A stretch of DNA of 64,000 bases, from contig JAIVJS010000004.1 in the NCBI GenBank assembly GCA_020199905.1, positions 41,727 to 105,726 on the forward strand. Direction: 5' to 3'. The DNA comes from Acidobacteriota bacterium (lineage in GTDB: Bacteria; Acidobacteriota; Thermoanaerobaculia; UBA5066; Gp7-AA6). Below the pieces are notes generated by a model. The model was not told the DNA's origin and searched no databases. It worked only from the letters and a program-made list of their open reading frames with translations. This document shows positions 43,174 through 52,674 of the stretch, in pieces (the first letter of the stretch is position 1; every line of letters starts with the position of its first letter). A program made the translations under genes and the position numbers.

Positions 43174-44429
43174 TGGCTCTCATCACCGCCGGGTTCTGCT
43201 ACCTGGCGTTCCTGTTGTTCGAAACGTTCGCGCTCGCCCTCGACCGCCTCTCACCGATCCGGCTGCGGGGCCTCTTCGAGGAGCATCCGGACCGCGCGAG
43301 GATCCTGTCGGGCCCCGGCGAGATCGAGATCACCCGCACCACGACGAAGGTGCTCGTCCAGATCCTGCTGCTGACGGGCCTCCTGACCGTCGTCCATGCG
43401 TTTGCGGGATTCGGCCTGCAGCCGCCGTGGGCGTGGGGCGGCGCGGTGTTCCTCTTCGGCTGGCTGGTGACCGAGATCCTGCTCCTGAGGTGGGGCGCGA
43501 AGTCGGACCCGGAGAAGATCGTGGCGCGGCTGCTGCCCACGATCACGGCGGCCTCCTGGCTCCTGCTCCCGGTCGCGATTCCCGTGCGGAGGATTTTCGG
43601 CACCCGCGAACGCCCCGAAGTGCCGCCCGCCACCGAGGAAGAAGTCCAGGCGTACATCGACGTCGGCCGGGAGGAGGGAATCCTCGAGAAGGAAGAGGAA
43701 AAGCTTCTCCTATCGATCGTCGATTTCGGCGAGACGCGCGTTCGCGAGGTCATGACTCCTCGGACCGACATGGTCTCGATCGAGGAAAGCGAATCTCCTG
43801 AGGCGCTCGCCGAGCTCTTCACCTCCACGAAGTACTCGCGGATCCCCGTCGTCCGGGGCTCGACGGACAAGGTCGTCGGGAGCGTGCACGTGAAGGACCT
43901 CTTCTTCACGATGCGGCACGGCCGGTTGAGCGGGATCGCCGACATCCTCCGCGAGGCGTACTTCGTCCCGGAGTCGAAGAAGGTTTCGGAGCTGCTGCGC
44001 GAGTTTCAAAGGCGGCACCTCTGGATGGCGATCGTGGTCGACGAATACGGCGGCGTGTCGGGGCTCGTCACCGTCGAAGACCTCCTCGAAGAGATCGTCG
44101 GGGAGATCTGGGACGAGCACGAGGACGAGCGCGAGGCCGTCACCCCCGCCGGGGAGCGCGCCTACTCCGTGTCGGGCAAGGAGAACATCGAGACCGTCCG
44201 GGAGCTCTTCGGCAGAGGCCCCGAAGAGGAAGAGTTCAGCTCTCTCGGCGGATTCCTGGCGGCGCGGCTCGGGCACATTCCGCGGCCCGGTGAGACGCAT
44301 CGCGAGTCGGATCTGCTTTTCACGGTGGAAGAGGCGGATCGCCGCCGGGTCCATCGCGTGCGTATCGAGCCGGCCGTTCCGGTCGCCGAGTCCGAGGTCG
44401 CCGGGCCGCGCTCGGGCGCGGCGTCGTGA
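43170..44429 (+). CDS. CorC/HlyC-type CBS domain membrane protein
   Basis: A 419-residue protein with an N-terminal CNNM/DUF21-like membrane domain (three hydrophobic stretches up to residue 150) and a pair of CBS domains marked by [16 protein letters not shown] and [25 protein letters not shown]-terminal CorC/HlyC domain follows from about residue 325. The family is linked to magnesium/cobalt efflux, and the gene is commonly next to ybeY and era. ATG 43170 overlaps the ybeY stop. A second ATG follows immediately. Confidence 0.9.
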   Translation: MMALITAGFCYLAFLLFETFALALDRLSPIRLRGLFEEHPDRARILSGPGEIEITRTTTKVLVQILLLTGLLTVVHAFAGFGLQPPWAWGGAVFLFGWLVTEILLLRWGAKSDPEKIVARLLPTITAASWLLLPVAIPVRRIFGTRERPEVPPATEEEVQAYIDVGREEGILEKEEEKLLLSIVDFGETRVREVMTPRTDMVSIEESESPEALAELFTSTKYSRIPVVRGSTDKVVGSVHVKDLFFTMRHGRLSGIADILREAYFVPESKKVSELLREFQRRHLWMAIVVDEYGGVSGLVTVEDLLEEIVGEIWDEHEDEREAVTPAGERAYSVSGKENIETVRELFGRGPEEEEFSSLGGFLAARLGHIPRPGETHRESDLLFTVEEADRRRVHRVRIEPAVPVAESEVAGPRSGAAS

Positions 44430-45337
44430 GCGACAGCGAACCCCCGGTCCCCTTCCGGGCGGGCGGGGTCGCTGTCGTCGGGCGTCCCAATGCCGGCAAG
44501 TCCACGCTGGTCAATCGCCTCGTCGGCGAGAAGGTGGCCATCGTCTCCGACAAGCCTCAGACCACGCGGCGGCGGATTCTGGGCGTCGCGCGGCGGCCGG
44601 GGGCCGAGATCGCCCTCGTGGACACGCCCGGAATTCACCGGCCCGAGCACCGCATGAATTCCGCGATGGTTCGCGACGCGACGGACGCGCTGTCGACGTC
44701 CGACCTGGTCCTGCTCGTGATCGACGCTGCCGATGCGCGCGGCAAAGGAGAGGAGTTCCTGATCCGTCTTCTCGAGCGCGCCGGAAAACCCGCCATTCTC
44801 GCGTTGAACAAGGTCGACCTTCTTCCGAAACCCGCGTTGCTCCCGCTGCTCGCAGATTTTTCCGCCCGCTATCCCTTTCGCGACGTGATCCCCATCTCCG
44901 CGAAGACGGGAGACGGCGTCGAGCGCCTCGCCTCTCTTCTTGCTGCCGCCCTTCCCGCGGGCGAGGCGGCCTACGACGACGACTTCCTTACCGCGACGCC
45001 CGAGTCCGAATGGATCGGCGAGGTAGTCAGGGAGAAGCTTCTGGAGCGCACGCGCGAAGAGCTGCCATTCGCCTCCGCCGTCTTAGTCGAGTCCGTCCGC
45101 GAGGACGAGGCGAAGAACCTGACGGTCGTGTCGGCGTCGATCGTCGTCGAGAAGGAAGGGCAGAAGGGAATCATCGTGGGGCGAGGCGGCACGATGATTC
45201 GCGACATCGGCACCGCCGCCCGCCAGGAGCTCGAAACCCGGAGCGGCCGCCGCTACTTCCTGGAGCTCACCGTCCGCGTCCGCTCCGACTGGCGTGAAGA
45301 CGATCGGTTCCTGTCGAGGCTGGTTGGGGGGACTTGA
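44426..45337 (+). CDS. era: GTPase Era
   Basis: A 303-residue GTPase that binds 16S rRNA during 30S assembly. G1 is VVGRPNAGKSTLVNRL, G3 is DTPGIH, G4 is NKVD and the C-terminal KH domain contains GQKGIIVGRGGTMIRDIG. The length is normal. The GTG start overlaps the previous stop, closing the phoH-era cluster. The TGA stop is the first TGA of a heptad array. Confidence 0.97.
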   Translation: MSDSEPPVPFRAGGVAVVGRPNAGKSTLVNRLVGEKVAIVSDKPQTTRRRILGVARRPGAEIALVDTPGIHRPEHRMNSAMVRDATDALSTSDLVLLVIDAADARGKGEEFLIRLLERAGKPAILALNKVDLLPKPALLPLLADFSARYPFRDVIPISAKTGDGVERLASLLAAALPAGEAAYDDDFLTATPESEWIGEVVREKLLERTREELPFASAVLVESVREDEAKNLTVVSASIVVEKEGQKGIIVGRGGTMIRDIGTAARQELETRSGRRYFLELTVRVRSDWREDDRFLSRLVGGT

Positions 45338-45416
45338 GAGTTGACAGTTGAGAGTTGAGAGTCGGATAGAGCCGGCTTCTTACTCTGAACTCATAACCGT
45401 GAGCTCTTAACTTTTC
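45334..45416. repeat. Inverted pair of heptad arrays at a convergent junction
   Basis: TTGAGAG, TTGACAG, TTGAGAG and TTGAGAG (45334-45361) start on the era stop codon. After a 20-base core with AGCCGGCT, units of ACTCTGA type (ACTCTGA, ACTCATA, ACCGTGA, GCTCTTA, ACTTTTC; 45382-45416) run into the stop codon of the opposing MglA gene. The two halves are partly complementary. Confidence 0.85.
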
Positions 45417-47404
45417 TAAGCTCCCCGAACTGCTCGTCTGAGCCGCTCCGACAGATCTCCCAGCGAGTCCGCCAGGGACTCCCGCAGGCGGTCGAACTCC
45501 TGAGACAGGCGCTCGTCGTCCGCGCCCCGCTGGCCGTGGGCTTCGAGAAGCGGGGCGATCTGGCTTCGGATGTCCTCGGCTTCGCGGTGGCCGTGACCGA
45601 TCCGCTCCTCGATCGCTCCGCGGAGCGTCTGAAGCTCCGTCCGGATGTCGTCGGCTTCGCGGCGGCTCTGGGACGTTTTCTCGCGGAGCGCGGCTTCGAG
45701 GACCTCGAGCTGCTGATGGATCGTGGCGATCTGCTCCTGGAGCCGGTCGTGGCGGTCTGCGATTCCGGCGATCTGCGCCGAGACTTTTTCGCCGCGCTCG
45801 CCGAAGCTGCGCAGAGAGATAGAGACGTCGTCCTCGTAGGTGCGCTGCCGTTTCTCGCTGGCTGAGAGCCGGTCGTGCGCCTCGCGGATCCGGGCCTCGA
45901 CGTCTTCGTGATTCTCGAGCGAGCCGGCGAGCGTCTGGATACGTCCCTCTAAGGCATCGTGCTTTTCTCCGAGAGTCTTTCCGAAATCGCGCGCGTCGCG
46001 TTCGATCGCCTCCAGGCGCGCGGTCAGCGCGGCCGCGTCGCTTTCCGCGCGGCGTCGTTCTCTACGCTCGCGAGCGATTTCCGCGACGGCGCCTTCGACC
46101 CTCGCCTCGAGCGCGCGGAGGCGGGCGTCCGTCTGCGCGTCCGCCGCGGGCTCGGAGGCGGCCTGCGCACGAAGGGCTTCGGCCGGTTCGGGAGTTTCGT
46201 CTGAAACGTCCGCCGCGATCGCCGCAGCCGGCTCCGCGATCGCCGCGCTCTCCGGCTGCCCGTCGAGCTCCATCCCGGAGGAAGGGTCGAGCGCCGTCGC
46301 GGGATCCAGGAGCTCGAGCGGTTCCGCGGAGGTCGTCGACGCGCTGCCGAAGGCTTGCTCCGCGGGAGCCGGCGGTCCGGTCTCCGCCGCGACCGGGCCG
46401 GAGGATGCCACATCGTTGATCGCCGGCAGCGGCGGCAGGGAAAGCTCGGGGAGCGCCCCGGTAGACCACGCATCGGAGGAGGGAGGCGGCGGGCCGTCGG
46501 AGTGCTCGGCCGGGCCGGCGGCCGCGCGGTGCGAGGCGCCCGTCTCGAAGAAGGGAGCGTCGGACTCCGCGGAAACCTCGGGCCCGGCGTCCGCCGCGTC
46601 TTCCGTCTCGAACGGAGCCTCGTCGGGGAGGGACGGCACGAGCGCGAGAGGCCGTTTCGTGAGAGGCGCGGGCTCGGGAGCCGGCGGAGCCTCACGGGCG
46701 GCCGCCGGCCCGGGCGGAGGGGTCGTCCCCCGGTTCAAAAGTGAATCCTTCCACGAGAGCAGGTCGTCCGGCTCCCTGCGGGGAGGCACGGGCCCGGCCT
46801 CTTCGGGCTTTCGGCCCTGCAGCCGGCGCAGGAGATCGACGAACGTCAGCTTGGAGATCAGCTTGAAGGTCTCGGTGACGCCTCGCCCGGCGCTGGCCAC
46901 CGCGTCGACGAACGGATACGAGGAGAGCCCGAGGGCCTCCTGCAGCGCATCGACGGAGAGGATGTCGCTCAGGTCGCGCTTGTTGTACTGGATGACGATG
47001 GGGATGCCTTCGAACGAGACCCCGTTGGCCTTCAGGTTCTCCTTGAGGTTCTGCCAGCTCTCGAGGTTCTTCGGAAGCATGGTCCACTGCGAGTCCGCCA
47101 CGAAGACGATGCCGTCGGTGCCCTTCAAGACGACGCGGCGCGTCTCGTTGAAGGCGGTCTGCCCCGGAACCGTCGCGAGCTGGAAACGGATCTTGTAGCC
47201 CTTGATGTCGCCGAGCTCGACGGGAAGCAGGTCGAAGTAGATGGTCCGGTCCGTCTGCGTCGCGAGGTTCAGGAGCTTCCCGACCGTCGCCGGCTCCAGG
47301 CGCTCGTGGAGCAGGTGCAGGTTCGTGGTCTTACCGCCCAGTCCCGGACCGTAATACACGATCTTCGCCGTCAGCTCACGCGTAGCCGCGTTGTAGATGA
47401 CCAT
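45416..47404 (-). CDS. MglA-like GTPase fused to a long coiled-coil region
   Basis: A 662-residue protein. Residues 1-195 form a complete MglA-type Ras-like GTPase: P-loop YYGPGLGGKTTNLHLLHE, DLLPVELG, FQLATVPGQ in place of DTxGQ, and QYNKRD for base recognition. Residues 215-430 are Pro/Ala/Glu-rich and probably disordered. Residues 435-655 form heptad-rich coiled coil. MglA normally ends near residue 195 and sets cell polarity or gliding direction with MglB. No mglB is nearby. The tail may tether or multimerise the switch. The mRNA probably starts about nine bases before the ATG, from a TAGAAT box at 47420-47425. Confidence 0.85.
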   Translation of the reverse strand: MVIYNAATRELTAKIVYYGPGLGGKTTNLHLLHERLEPATVGKLLNLATQTDRTIYFDLLPVELGDIKGYKIRFQLATVPGQTAFNETRRVVLKGTDGIVFVADSQWTMLPKNLESWQNLKENLKANGVSFEGIPIVIQYNKRDLSDILSVDALQEALGLSSYPFVDAVASAGRGVTETFKLISKLTFVDLLRRLQGRKPEEAGPVPPRREPDDLLSWKDSLLNRGTTPPPGPAAAREAPPAPEPAPLTKRPLALVPSLPDEAPFETEDAADAGPEVSAESDAPFFETGASHRAAAGPAEHSDGPPPPSSDAWSTGALPELSLPPLPAINDVASSGPVAAETGPPAPAEQAFGSASTTSAEPLELLDPATALDPSSGMELDGQPESAAIAEPAAAIAADVSDETPEPAEALRAQAASEPAADAQTDARLRALEARVEGAVAEIARERRERRRAESDAAALTARLEAIERDARDFGKTLGEKHDALEGRIQTLAGSLENHEDVEARIREAHDRLSASEKRQRTYEDDVSISLRSFGERGEKVSAQIAGIADRHDRLQEQIATIHQQLEVLEAALREKTSQSRREADDIRTELQTLRGAIEERIGHGHREAEDIRSQIAPLLEAHGQRGADDERLSQEFDRLRESLADSLGDLSERLRRAVRGA

Positions 47405-47482
47405 TTCTATTTTTGTGCAATTCTAACTCGAATCGTTCGGACAGAGGGCAGTTTTCGGCCGTTTTCCGCCGGGGCCCGCGCC

Positions 47483-47511
47483 TTGACGGGGGGGGACATC
47501 GCCCATAGACT
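47483..47511 (+). promoter_or_regulatory. Probable promoter of the pyrRBC operon
   Basis: TTGACG (47483-47488) and TAGACT (47506-47511) are separated by exactly 17 bases. Transcription would start near 47518, about three bases before the TTG start of pyrR, leaving no room for a leader attenuator. Confidence 0.6.
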
Positions 47512-47520
47512 GCCCCGACG

Positions 47521-48075
47521 TTGGCTGAAACGCTCGTCAAAAAGGCCCGGATTCTCGACAGCGAGCGGATCCGTCGCATGGTCGATCGCATGGCGCACGA
47601 GATCGCCGAGCGACAGAAGGACCTTCCCGACCTGGCCTTCATCGGAATACGCACCCGGGGCGTCCCCCTGGCCACTCGCCTCGCGGCGCGCCTCGGCGAG
47701 CTCGTCGAGCGCCCTTTTCCGGTGGGCACGCTCGACATCACGCTGTACCGGGACGACCTCTCCCTCGTCGCGCCTCAGCCGCTGCTCAAGAAGACGGAGA
47801 TCGATTTCAACCTGAACGGGCGGACCGTTCTCCTGTGCGACGACGTCCTCTACACCGGCCGGACGATCCGCGCGGCCCTCGACGGGATCATCGATCTCGG
47901 CCGCCCCCGGGCGATGCGTCTGGCGGTCCTGATCGACCGCGGCCACCGCGAGCTGCCGATCGAGGCCAACTACGTGGGCAAGAGCGTCCCGACCTCCGGC
48001 CGCGAGGTGATCAAGGTCATGTTCCAGGAGACCGACGGGACGGACGAAGTCTGGATCCTCGAGAAGACGGCGTGA
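47521..48075 (+). CDS. pyrR: Bifunctional pyr operon regulator/uracil phosphoribosyltransferase PyrR
   Basis: A 184-residue PyrR. The PRPP-binding motif is VLLCDDVLYTGRTIRAALD, preceded by FIGIRTRGVPLA and the TLDITLYRDDL loop typical of the family. PyrR senses UMP/UTP and binds pyr mRNA to repress the operon, and may also make UMP from uracil and PRPP. TTG 47521 is chosen from the promoter position and the conserved N terminus. pyrB follows after a 92-base spacer that holds the only plausible PyrR target seen in the operon. Confidence 0.94.
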   Translation: MAETLVKKARILDSERIRRMVDRMAHEIAERQKDLPDLAFIGIRTRGVPLATRLAARLGELVERPFPVGTLDITLYRDDLSLVAPQPLLKKTEIDFNLNGRTVLLCDDVLYTGRTIRAALDGIIDLGRPRAMRLAVLIDRGHRELPIEANYVGKSVPTSGREVIKVMFQETDGTDEVWILEKTA

Positions 48076-48169
48076 CCGGAGAGGGCGCCGAGCCCCGCTC
48101 GCCGCGCGGCGTATCCGCTCTTCGCTTCGCCCGGCGCCTCCGACACAGCGCCTAGCGCCCTCCTCCGGT
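48075..48169 (+). promoter_or_regulatory. Long stem enclosing the pyrR-pyrB spacer; possible PyrR target
   Basis: Bases 48075-48088 (ACCGGAGAGGGCGC) are complementary to 48155-48169 with a single bulged C, giving 14 base pairs. The 5' arm starts on the pyrR stop codon and contains CCGGAGAGG, close to the CCnGAGAGG core of PyrR-binding loops. The 3' arm includes the first two bases of the pyrB GTG. Folding would hide the pyrB start. PyrR binding is an inference. Confidence 0.5.
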
Positions 48170-49109
48170 GCCCACGCTCCAATCCAAAGACCTGCTCGGA
48201 ATCGAAACTCTTTCGCCCGACGAGATCACGCTGATCCTCGACACCGCCGAGGCGATGCGGTCGATCGGCGAGCGGCAGATCAAGAAGGTTCCGGCGCTGC
48301 GGGGCCGGATGGTCGTCAACCTCTTCTTCGAGGCCTCCACCCGCACGCGCTTCTCCTTCGAGACCGCGGAGAAATGGCTCTCGGCGGACTCGCTCAACTT
48401 CGCGGCGAAGGGAAGCTCGGTCGAAAAGGGCGAATCTCTCCTCGACACCGCCCGCAACCTGCAGGCGATGGCGCCCGATCTCATCGTCATCCGCCATGGG
48501 ACGCCCGGCGTGCCTCATTTCCTGGCGCGGCACCTCCGCGCCGGGGTCGTGAACGCCGGGGACGGCGCGCACGAGCACCCCACGCAGGCGCTCCTGGACG
48601 CGATGACCATCCGACGGCACTTCGGGCGGCTCGAGGGCCTCCGCGTGGCGATCGTCGGCGACCTCGCCCACTCGCGCGTCGTGCGGTCGAACATCTGGCT
48701 GCTGACCAAGATGGGCGCGCGCGTCGTCGTGTGCGCGCCTCCGACGCTCCTTCCGCCCCGGATCGATGAGATGGGCGTCGAGGCGACGACGGACTTCGAC
48801 GAGGCCCTCGCGGAGGCGGACGTCGTCATGATGCTGCGCATGCAGCTCGAGCGGCAGGGATCTTCGCTGTTCCCGTCGGCTCGCGAGTACTTCAAGAGGT
48901 ACGGCCTGACGGCCGCGAAGCTCGCGCGGGCGAGCCCCGACGCGGTGGTGATGCATCCCGGCCCCATGAATCGCGGCGTCGAGATTTCCTCGGAGGTCGC
49001 CGACTCTCCAAGGTCGCTGATCCTGGAGCAGGTCTCCAACGGCGTGGCGGTACGGATGGCCGTTCTCTATCTCCTTCTGACGGGGCACGGCTGGGAAGGC
49101 GAGGCATGA
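48168..49109 (+). CDS. pyrB: Aspartate carbamoyltransferase catalytic subunit
   Basis: A 313-residue enzyme that makes carbamoyl aspartate. The carbamoyl-phosphate signature [13 protein letters not shown] lies near residue 47, followed by [12 protein letters not shown] with the K loop, [11 protein letters not shown] and [11 protein letters not shown]. It is the class without a required PyrI, and none is present. GTG 48168 has no visible ribosome site and sits in the 3' arm of a long stem, so its translation may depend on coupling to pyrR or on unfolding. The stop overlaps the pyrC ATG. Confidence 0.95.
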   Translation: MPTLQSKDLLGIETLSPDEITLILDTAEAMRSIGERQIKKVPALRGRMVVNLFFEASTRTRFSFETAEKWLSADSLNFAAKGSSVEKGESLLDTARNLQAMAPDLIVIRHGTPGVPHFLARHLRAGVVNAGDGAHEHPTQALLDAMTIRRHFGRLEGLRVAIVGDLAHSRVVRSNIWLLTKMGARVVVCAPPTLLPPRIDEMGVEATTDFDEALAEADVVMMLRMQLERQGSSLFPSAREYFKRYGLTAAKLARASPDAVVMHPGPMNRGVEISSEVADSPRSLILEQVSNGVAVRMAVLYLLLTGHGWEGEA

Positions 49110-50404
49110 GGCGGCTCGTCATCCGGGGCGGCCGTGTGATCGACCCGCGAGCGAACCGCGACGCCGCGCTCGACGTCTCGATCGACGTCGATTCGGGCGC
49201 GATCGAGCGGGTCGGCGAAGGGCTGCCCGCGGAGGGCGCGGAGATCCTCGAGGCGGCCGGCCTGCTCGTCTTTCCGGGGTTCATCGACCTGCACGCGCAT
49301 CTGCGGGAGCCGGGACGCGAGCATGCCGAGACGATCGCGTCGGGCCTCCGCGCGGCCGCGGCGGGCGGTTTCACCGCCGTCTGCGCCATGCCGAACACCG
49401 ATCCCGTCACCGATAACCGCGCGATCGCCGAGTACGTCGTGTCCAAGTCGCGCGGCGTCGCGGCGACGCGGCTCTATCCCATCGGGGCGATCACGAAGGG
49501 CCAGCTCGGGAAGGAGCTCGCCGAGTTCGGAGAGATGCGCATCGCGGGGGCGGTGGCGCTCTCCGACGACGGGAAGTGGCTCTCGGACGGAGCGCTCCTC
49601 CGGCACGCGTTTCAGCATGCGAGCCTCTTCGGCATGCCGATCGTCCAGCACTGCGAGGACCCGACCCTTTCGGGCGGCGCGCCGATGCACGAAGGCGCGG
49701 TCTCGACCCGCCTCGGCCTCTCGGGACAGCCCGCGATGGCGGAGGCCGCCGCGGTCTCTCGCGACCTTCTCGTGGCGGAGCTCGCCGGGGGTCGGCTGCA
49801 CATCGCGCACCTCTCGACGGGCCGCGCGCTCTCTCTGGTGCGGGAGGCGAAGAGCCGGGGTCTCGCGGTGACGTGCGAAGTCGCGCCGCACCATCTGGTC
49901 CTGACCGACGAAGAGGTCGCCCGCTCCGGCTTTTCGACCAACGCCAAGATGAATCCGCCGCTTCGGGAGCCGGAGGACATCGAGGCGCTCATCGCGGGAC
50001 TGGAAGACGGAACGGTGGACGCGATCGCCACCGACCACGCTCCGCACCATGAAGACGAGAAGGCCGTGGAGTTCAACGTCGCCCCCTTCGGAATCGTCGG
50101 GCTCGAGACGGCGGCGGCGCTGATCCACGACCGGCTCGTCCGGAAGGGCCGGCTTTCTCTGCGCCGTTTCGCGGCCCTGTTCTCCACCGGCCCGGCCGCC
50201 GCGTTCGCGCTGCCGGGGGGAGGTCTCGAGGACGGAGCGCCGGCGGACGTGACGGTCTTCGATCCGGAGGCGCGCGCGACCGTCGACCCGGCGCGGTTCG
50301 AGTCTCTCTCCCGGAACACTCCCTTCGCCGGCTGGGAGCTCCTGGGCGCTCCGGCCGCCACGGTCGTCGGAGGGCGCGTCGTGTGGAGGCGCGGTGGAGC
50401 ATGA
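49106..50404 (+). CDS. pyrC: Dihydroorotase (class I)
   Basis: A 432-residue zinc amidohydrolase that closes carbamoyl aspartate to dihydroorotate. Metal-binding residues are in [13 protein letters not shown], the bridging position lies beyond the [10 protein letters not shown] histidine, and the catalytic aspartate is in [13 protein letters not shown]. The motif NTDPVTDN is also typical. Both start and stop overlap neighbouring genes by four bases, linking pyrB, pyrC and the following lipoprotein gene. Confidence 0.95.
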   Translation: MRRLVIRGGRVIDPRANRDAALDVSIDVDSGAIERVGEGLPAEGAEILEAAGLLVFPGFIDLHAHLREPGREHAETIASGLRAAAAGGFTAVCAMPNTDPVTDNRAIAEYVVSKSRGVAATRLYPIGAITKGQLGKELAEFGEMRIAGAVALSDDGKWLSDGALLRHAFQHASLFGMPIVQHCEDPTLSGGAPMHEGAVSTRLGLSGQPAMAEAAAVSRDLLVAELAGGRLHIAHLSTGRALSLVREAKSRGLAVTCEVAPHHLVLTDEEVARSGFSTNAKMNPPLREPEDIEALIAGLEDGTVDAIATDHAPHHEDEKAVEFNVAPFGIVGLETAAALIHDRLVRKGRLSLRRFAALFSTGPAAAFALPGGGLEDGAPADVTVFDPEARATVDPARFESLSRNTPFAGWELLGAPAATVVGGRVVWRRGGA

Positions 50405-52674
50405 GGAGCGCCCCCGCGGCCCGGCGGGCGGTCCGGCGCGCGGAGATTCTCGCGGCGGTCTGGCTCTGCGCGATGACCCTCGCCGCGTGCCGGCAGATGG
50501 GCGGTGAGGCGCCGGCCGCCGCGACTCCCGCCGCGAGCCCGGCCGCGCCGACTCCCCGTCCCGTGTCCAGGCGCCGCATCGCGGTGCGCGCGGCGGAAGG
50601 CGTCCTGACCGCCGCGGAGCTCGACCGGTTCGCGGGATGGGCCGGCCGCCAGGGCATCGAGGTCGAGCCCGGACCCGAGGGCGCGCCGGTTGCGGCGGGC
50701 TGGGAGACGCTGCGCGTGGCGATCTCTCCGCCGTCCCCGGAATTCTCCCGCCGCCTTGTGCGGTTCGGCGTCCGACCCGAAGGAAAAGGGTTCGTCTTCG
50801 ACGGCCGCGCGTACCTCTCGCCCGAGGACGCCATCGCGGTGAGGGATCCCGGGAGCGCATCCGAGACGCTGCTCTTCGCCAATGCGCGCTCCGCGGTGCC
50901 GCGGCTGGCCGGACGTCGCCTGTTCTTCCGGGATGGGCCCGAGACGGACTACATGGTCGTGTCCGGGGATCTCGTCAAGACGGGACGCTTCCGCGCGGCG
51001 GGTCCCGTTCTCGCGATCGTTCGCGCCTCCGACCACGACGAGATTCAGGTCCGCGAAGAGCTGCTGCGCTCCTTCGTGACCGTCGAACGGGCCGGCGTGC
51101 GGTGGAGGTTCGCCGAGGCGGATCGGGGCGCCGTCGAGCGGTTCGAGCCGATGCTCGCGCGCTTCCTGAAGAAGGGCGGGCTTCCCGTCGCCGTGCGGGT
51201 CTTTCCCGACGCGACCGTGAAGGCCCGACTCACCGGATCCTCACGTCCCGCGGACGTCAGCCGCCAGGGGGAGGAGGTCGGGGTGGACGTGGACGCCTCG
51301 TCGCCCGCCGAGGTCGATCTCCTGTCTCCCGCGTTCGCCGCGGCGGCCCACGGATCGGCGGCCCCTGGACTCTTCTCCCGGCCGACGCTCCTGATGGCCC
51401 TGGGCGCCCGGGCGTCCGGCCGCTGGTGGGGGCGAGACGTGGCGGGCTTCGCCGCGTTCGCCGAGCGGGCGCGTGTCGCGCCGTCGGTGAAAGAGGTGAT
51501 GGATTCGGACGAAGACGTCTCGCCGATCCTCGCCGTCGGAACGGCGGCGGCGTGGATCGAGGCCGGCGTCCGGGCGGAGGGCGAGCCCGCGGTCCTCCGC
51601 GCTCTGGGGGGCCCGGCGCCGGCGCTGGCCGGCGCGCTGACCCGCTGGCAGGCCGCGGCGGGCAAGTCGGCGGTCTCCGCCCCCGCGCGCCGATCTCTCC
51701 CTCCCGGTTTTCTGCGGGGCTTCTCCTATGCCATGTCGAACTCCATGGACGCGAGCTACTCCTCGCCGCGGTCGCGGGAGACCCTGGCGCGCCTGGCGGG
51801 CCTCGGCGCGAACGCGATCTCTGTGATGCCCTTCGCTTTCCAGCGCGAGGCATCCCGGCCCGGACTGTCCTTCGTCCATCGCAGCCCTCAGGGCGAGACC
51901 GACGAAGGAACGCTGCGGGCGGTGACCGACGCGCGCGCCCTCGGGATCACGTCCATGGTGAAGCCGCAGATCTGGGTGGGGCACGACGTCTTCGTCGGCA
52001 ACATCGGGATGAGCTCGCCGGAGGACTGGTCCCGCTGGTTCGCTCTCTATCGCCGGTTCCTCGTCCACCACGCGATCGTCACCGAGGCGTCCGGAGCCGC
52101 GCTCTTCTGCGTGGGGACGGAGCTGATCCAGACGGAGGGCCGCGTCGCCGAATGGCGCGAGGCGATCGCCGCCGTGCGTCTCGCGACGGGCGCCCCGCTG
52201 ACCTACGCCGCCAACTGGACGGCGGGGGCGATGCGGATCGGGTTCTGGGACGGCCTGGATGCGATCGGCGTCGATTTCTACGATCCCCCGAGCACCGAGC
52301 CCGAGGCCGCGGACGCCGCGCTCGAGGCGGGTGTGCGCGCGGCGGCGCGGCCGCTCGGAGCGCTGTCCGCGAAGATCGGCAAGCCGGTGATCTTCACCGA
52401 GGCGGGATTTCCGCTCTGCCGCGCCGCCTGGATCGCGCCGCACGACGAGAACACGGGGCGGCCCGCCCATGCGGGCGATGCGGCGCGCGCGATCGCGGCG
52501 GTCTATCGCGCCCTCGAAAAAGAACCCTGGTGGAAGGGGGTTTACTGGTGGAAGGCATTCTCCTCCGGCCGCGACGCCCGGCCGGACGAGCGAGGGTTCA
52601 ACGTGCTCGGCGGCGCGCCGCAGAAGGCCGTCGCGGAGGGTTTCGAGCGCCTCGCCCGCGAAAGAGCGCGTTGA
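50401..52674 (+). CDS. GH113-like TIM-barrel lipoprotein with large N-terminal domain
   Basis: A 757-residue lipoprotein (signal peptide with lipobox LAAC near residue 30, then a Pro/Ala linker). Residues 60-430 form an unrecognised domain. From about residue 440 (RGFSYAMSNSMDASYSSPRS) a TIM barrel resembles glycoside hydrolase family 113. It has VGTELIQTE with probable acid/base E574, TYAANW, DAIGVDFYDP, and IFTEAGFP with probable nucleophile E667. Relatives act on mannans. The substrate here is unknown. The ATG overlaps the pyrC stop and the end overlaps the next TTG, so it is embedded in the pyr operon. Confidence 0.75.
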   Translation: MRSAPAARRAVRRAEILAAVWLCAMTLAACRQMGGEAPAAATPAASPAAPTPRPVSRRRIAVRAAEGVLTAAELDRFAGWAGRQGIEVEPGPEGAPVAAGWETLRVAISPPSPEFSRRLVRFGVRPEGKGFVFDGRAYLSPEDAIAVRDPGSASETLLFANARSAVPRLAGRRLFFRDGPETDYMVVSGDLVKTGRFRAAGPVLAIVRASDHDEIQVREELLRSFVTVERAGVRWRFAEADRGAVERFEPMLARFLKKGGLPVAVRVFPDATVKARLTGSSRPADVSRQGEEVGVDVDASSPAEVDLLSPAFAAAAHGSAAPGLFSRPTLLMALGARASGRWWGRDVAGFAAFAERARVAPSVKEVMDSDEDVSPILAVGTAAAWIEAGVRAEGEPAVLRALGGPAPALAGALTRWQAAAGKSAVSAPARRSLPPGFLRGFSYAMSNSMDASYSSPRSRETLARLAGLGANAISVMPFAFQREASRPGLSFVHRSPQGETDEGTLRAVTDARALGITSMVKPQIWVGHDVFVGNIGMSSPEDWSRWFALYRRFLVHHAIVTEASGAALFCVGTELIQTEGRVAEWREAIAAVRLATGAPLTYAANWTAGAMRIGFWDGLDAIGVDFYDPPSTEPEAADAALEAGVRAAARPLGALSAKIGKPVIFTEAGFPLCRAAWIAPHDENTGRPAHAGDAARAIAAVYRALEKEPWWKGVYWWKAFSSGRDARPDERGFNVLGGAPQKAVAEGFERLARERAR

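Noticed and set aside
47436-47452. A second PyrR-like sequence (GGACAGAGGGC) upstream of pyrR.
   Set aside because: It lies before the likely transcription start, so it would not be in the mRNA, and it matches the CCnGAGAGG core poorly.
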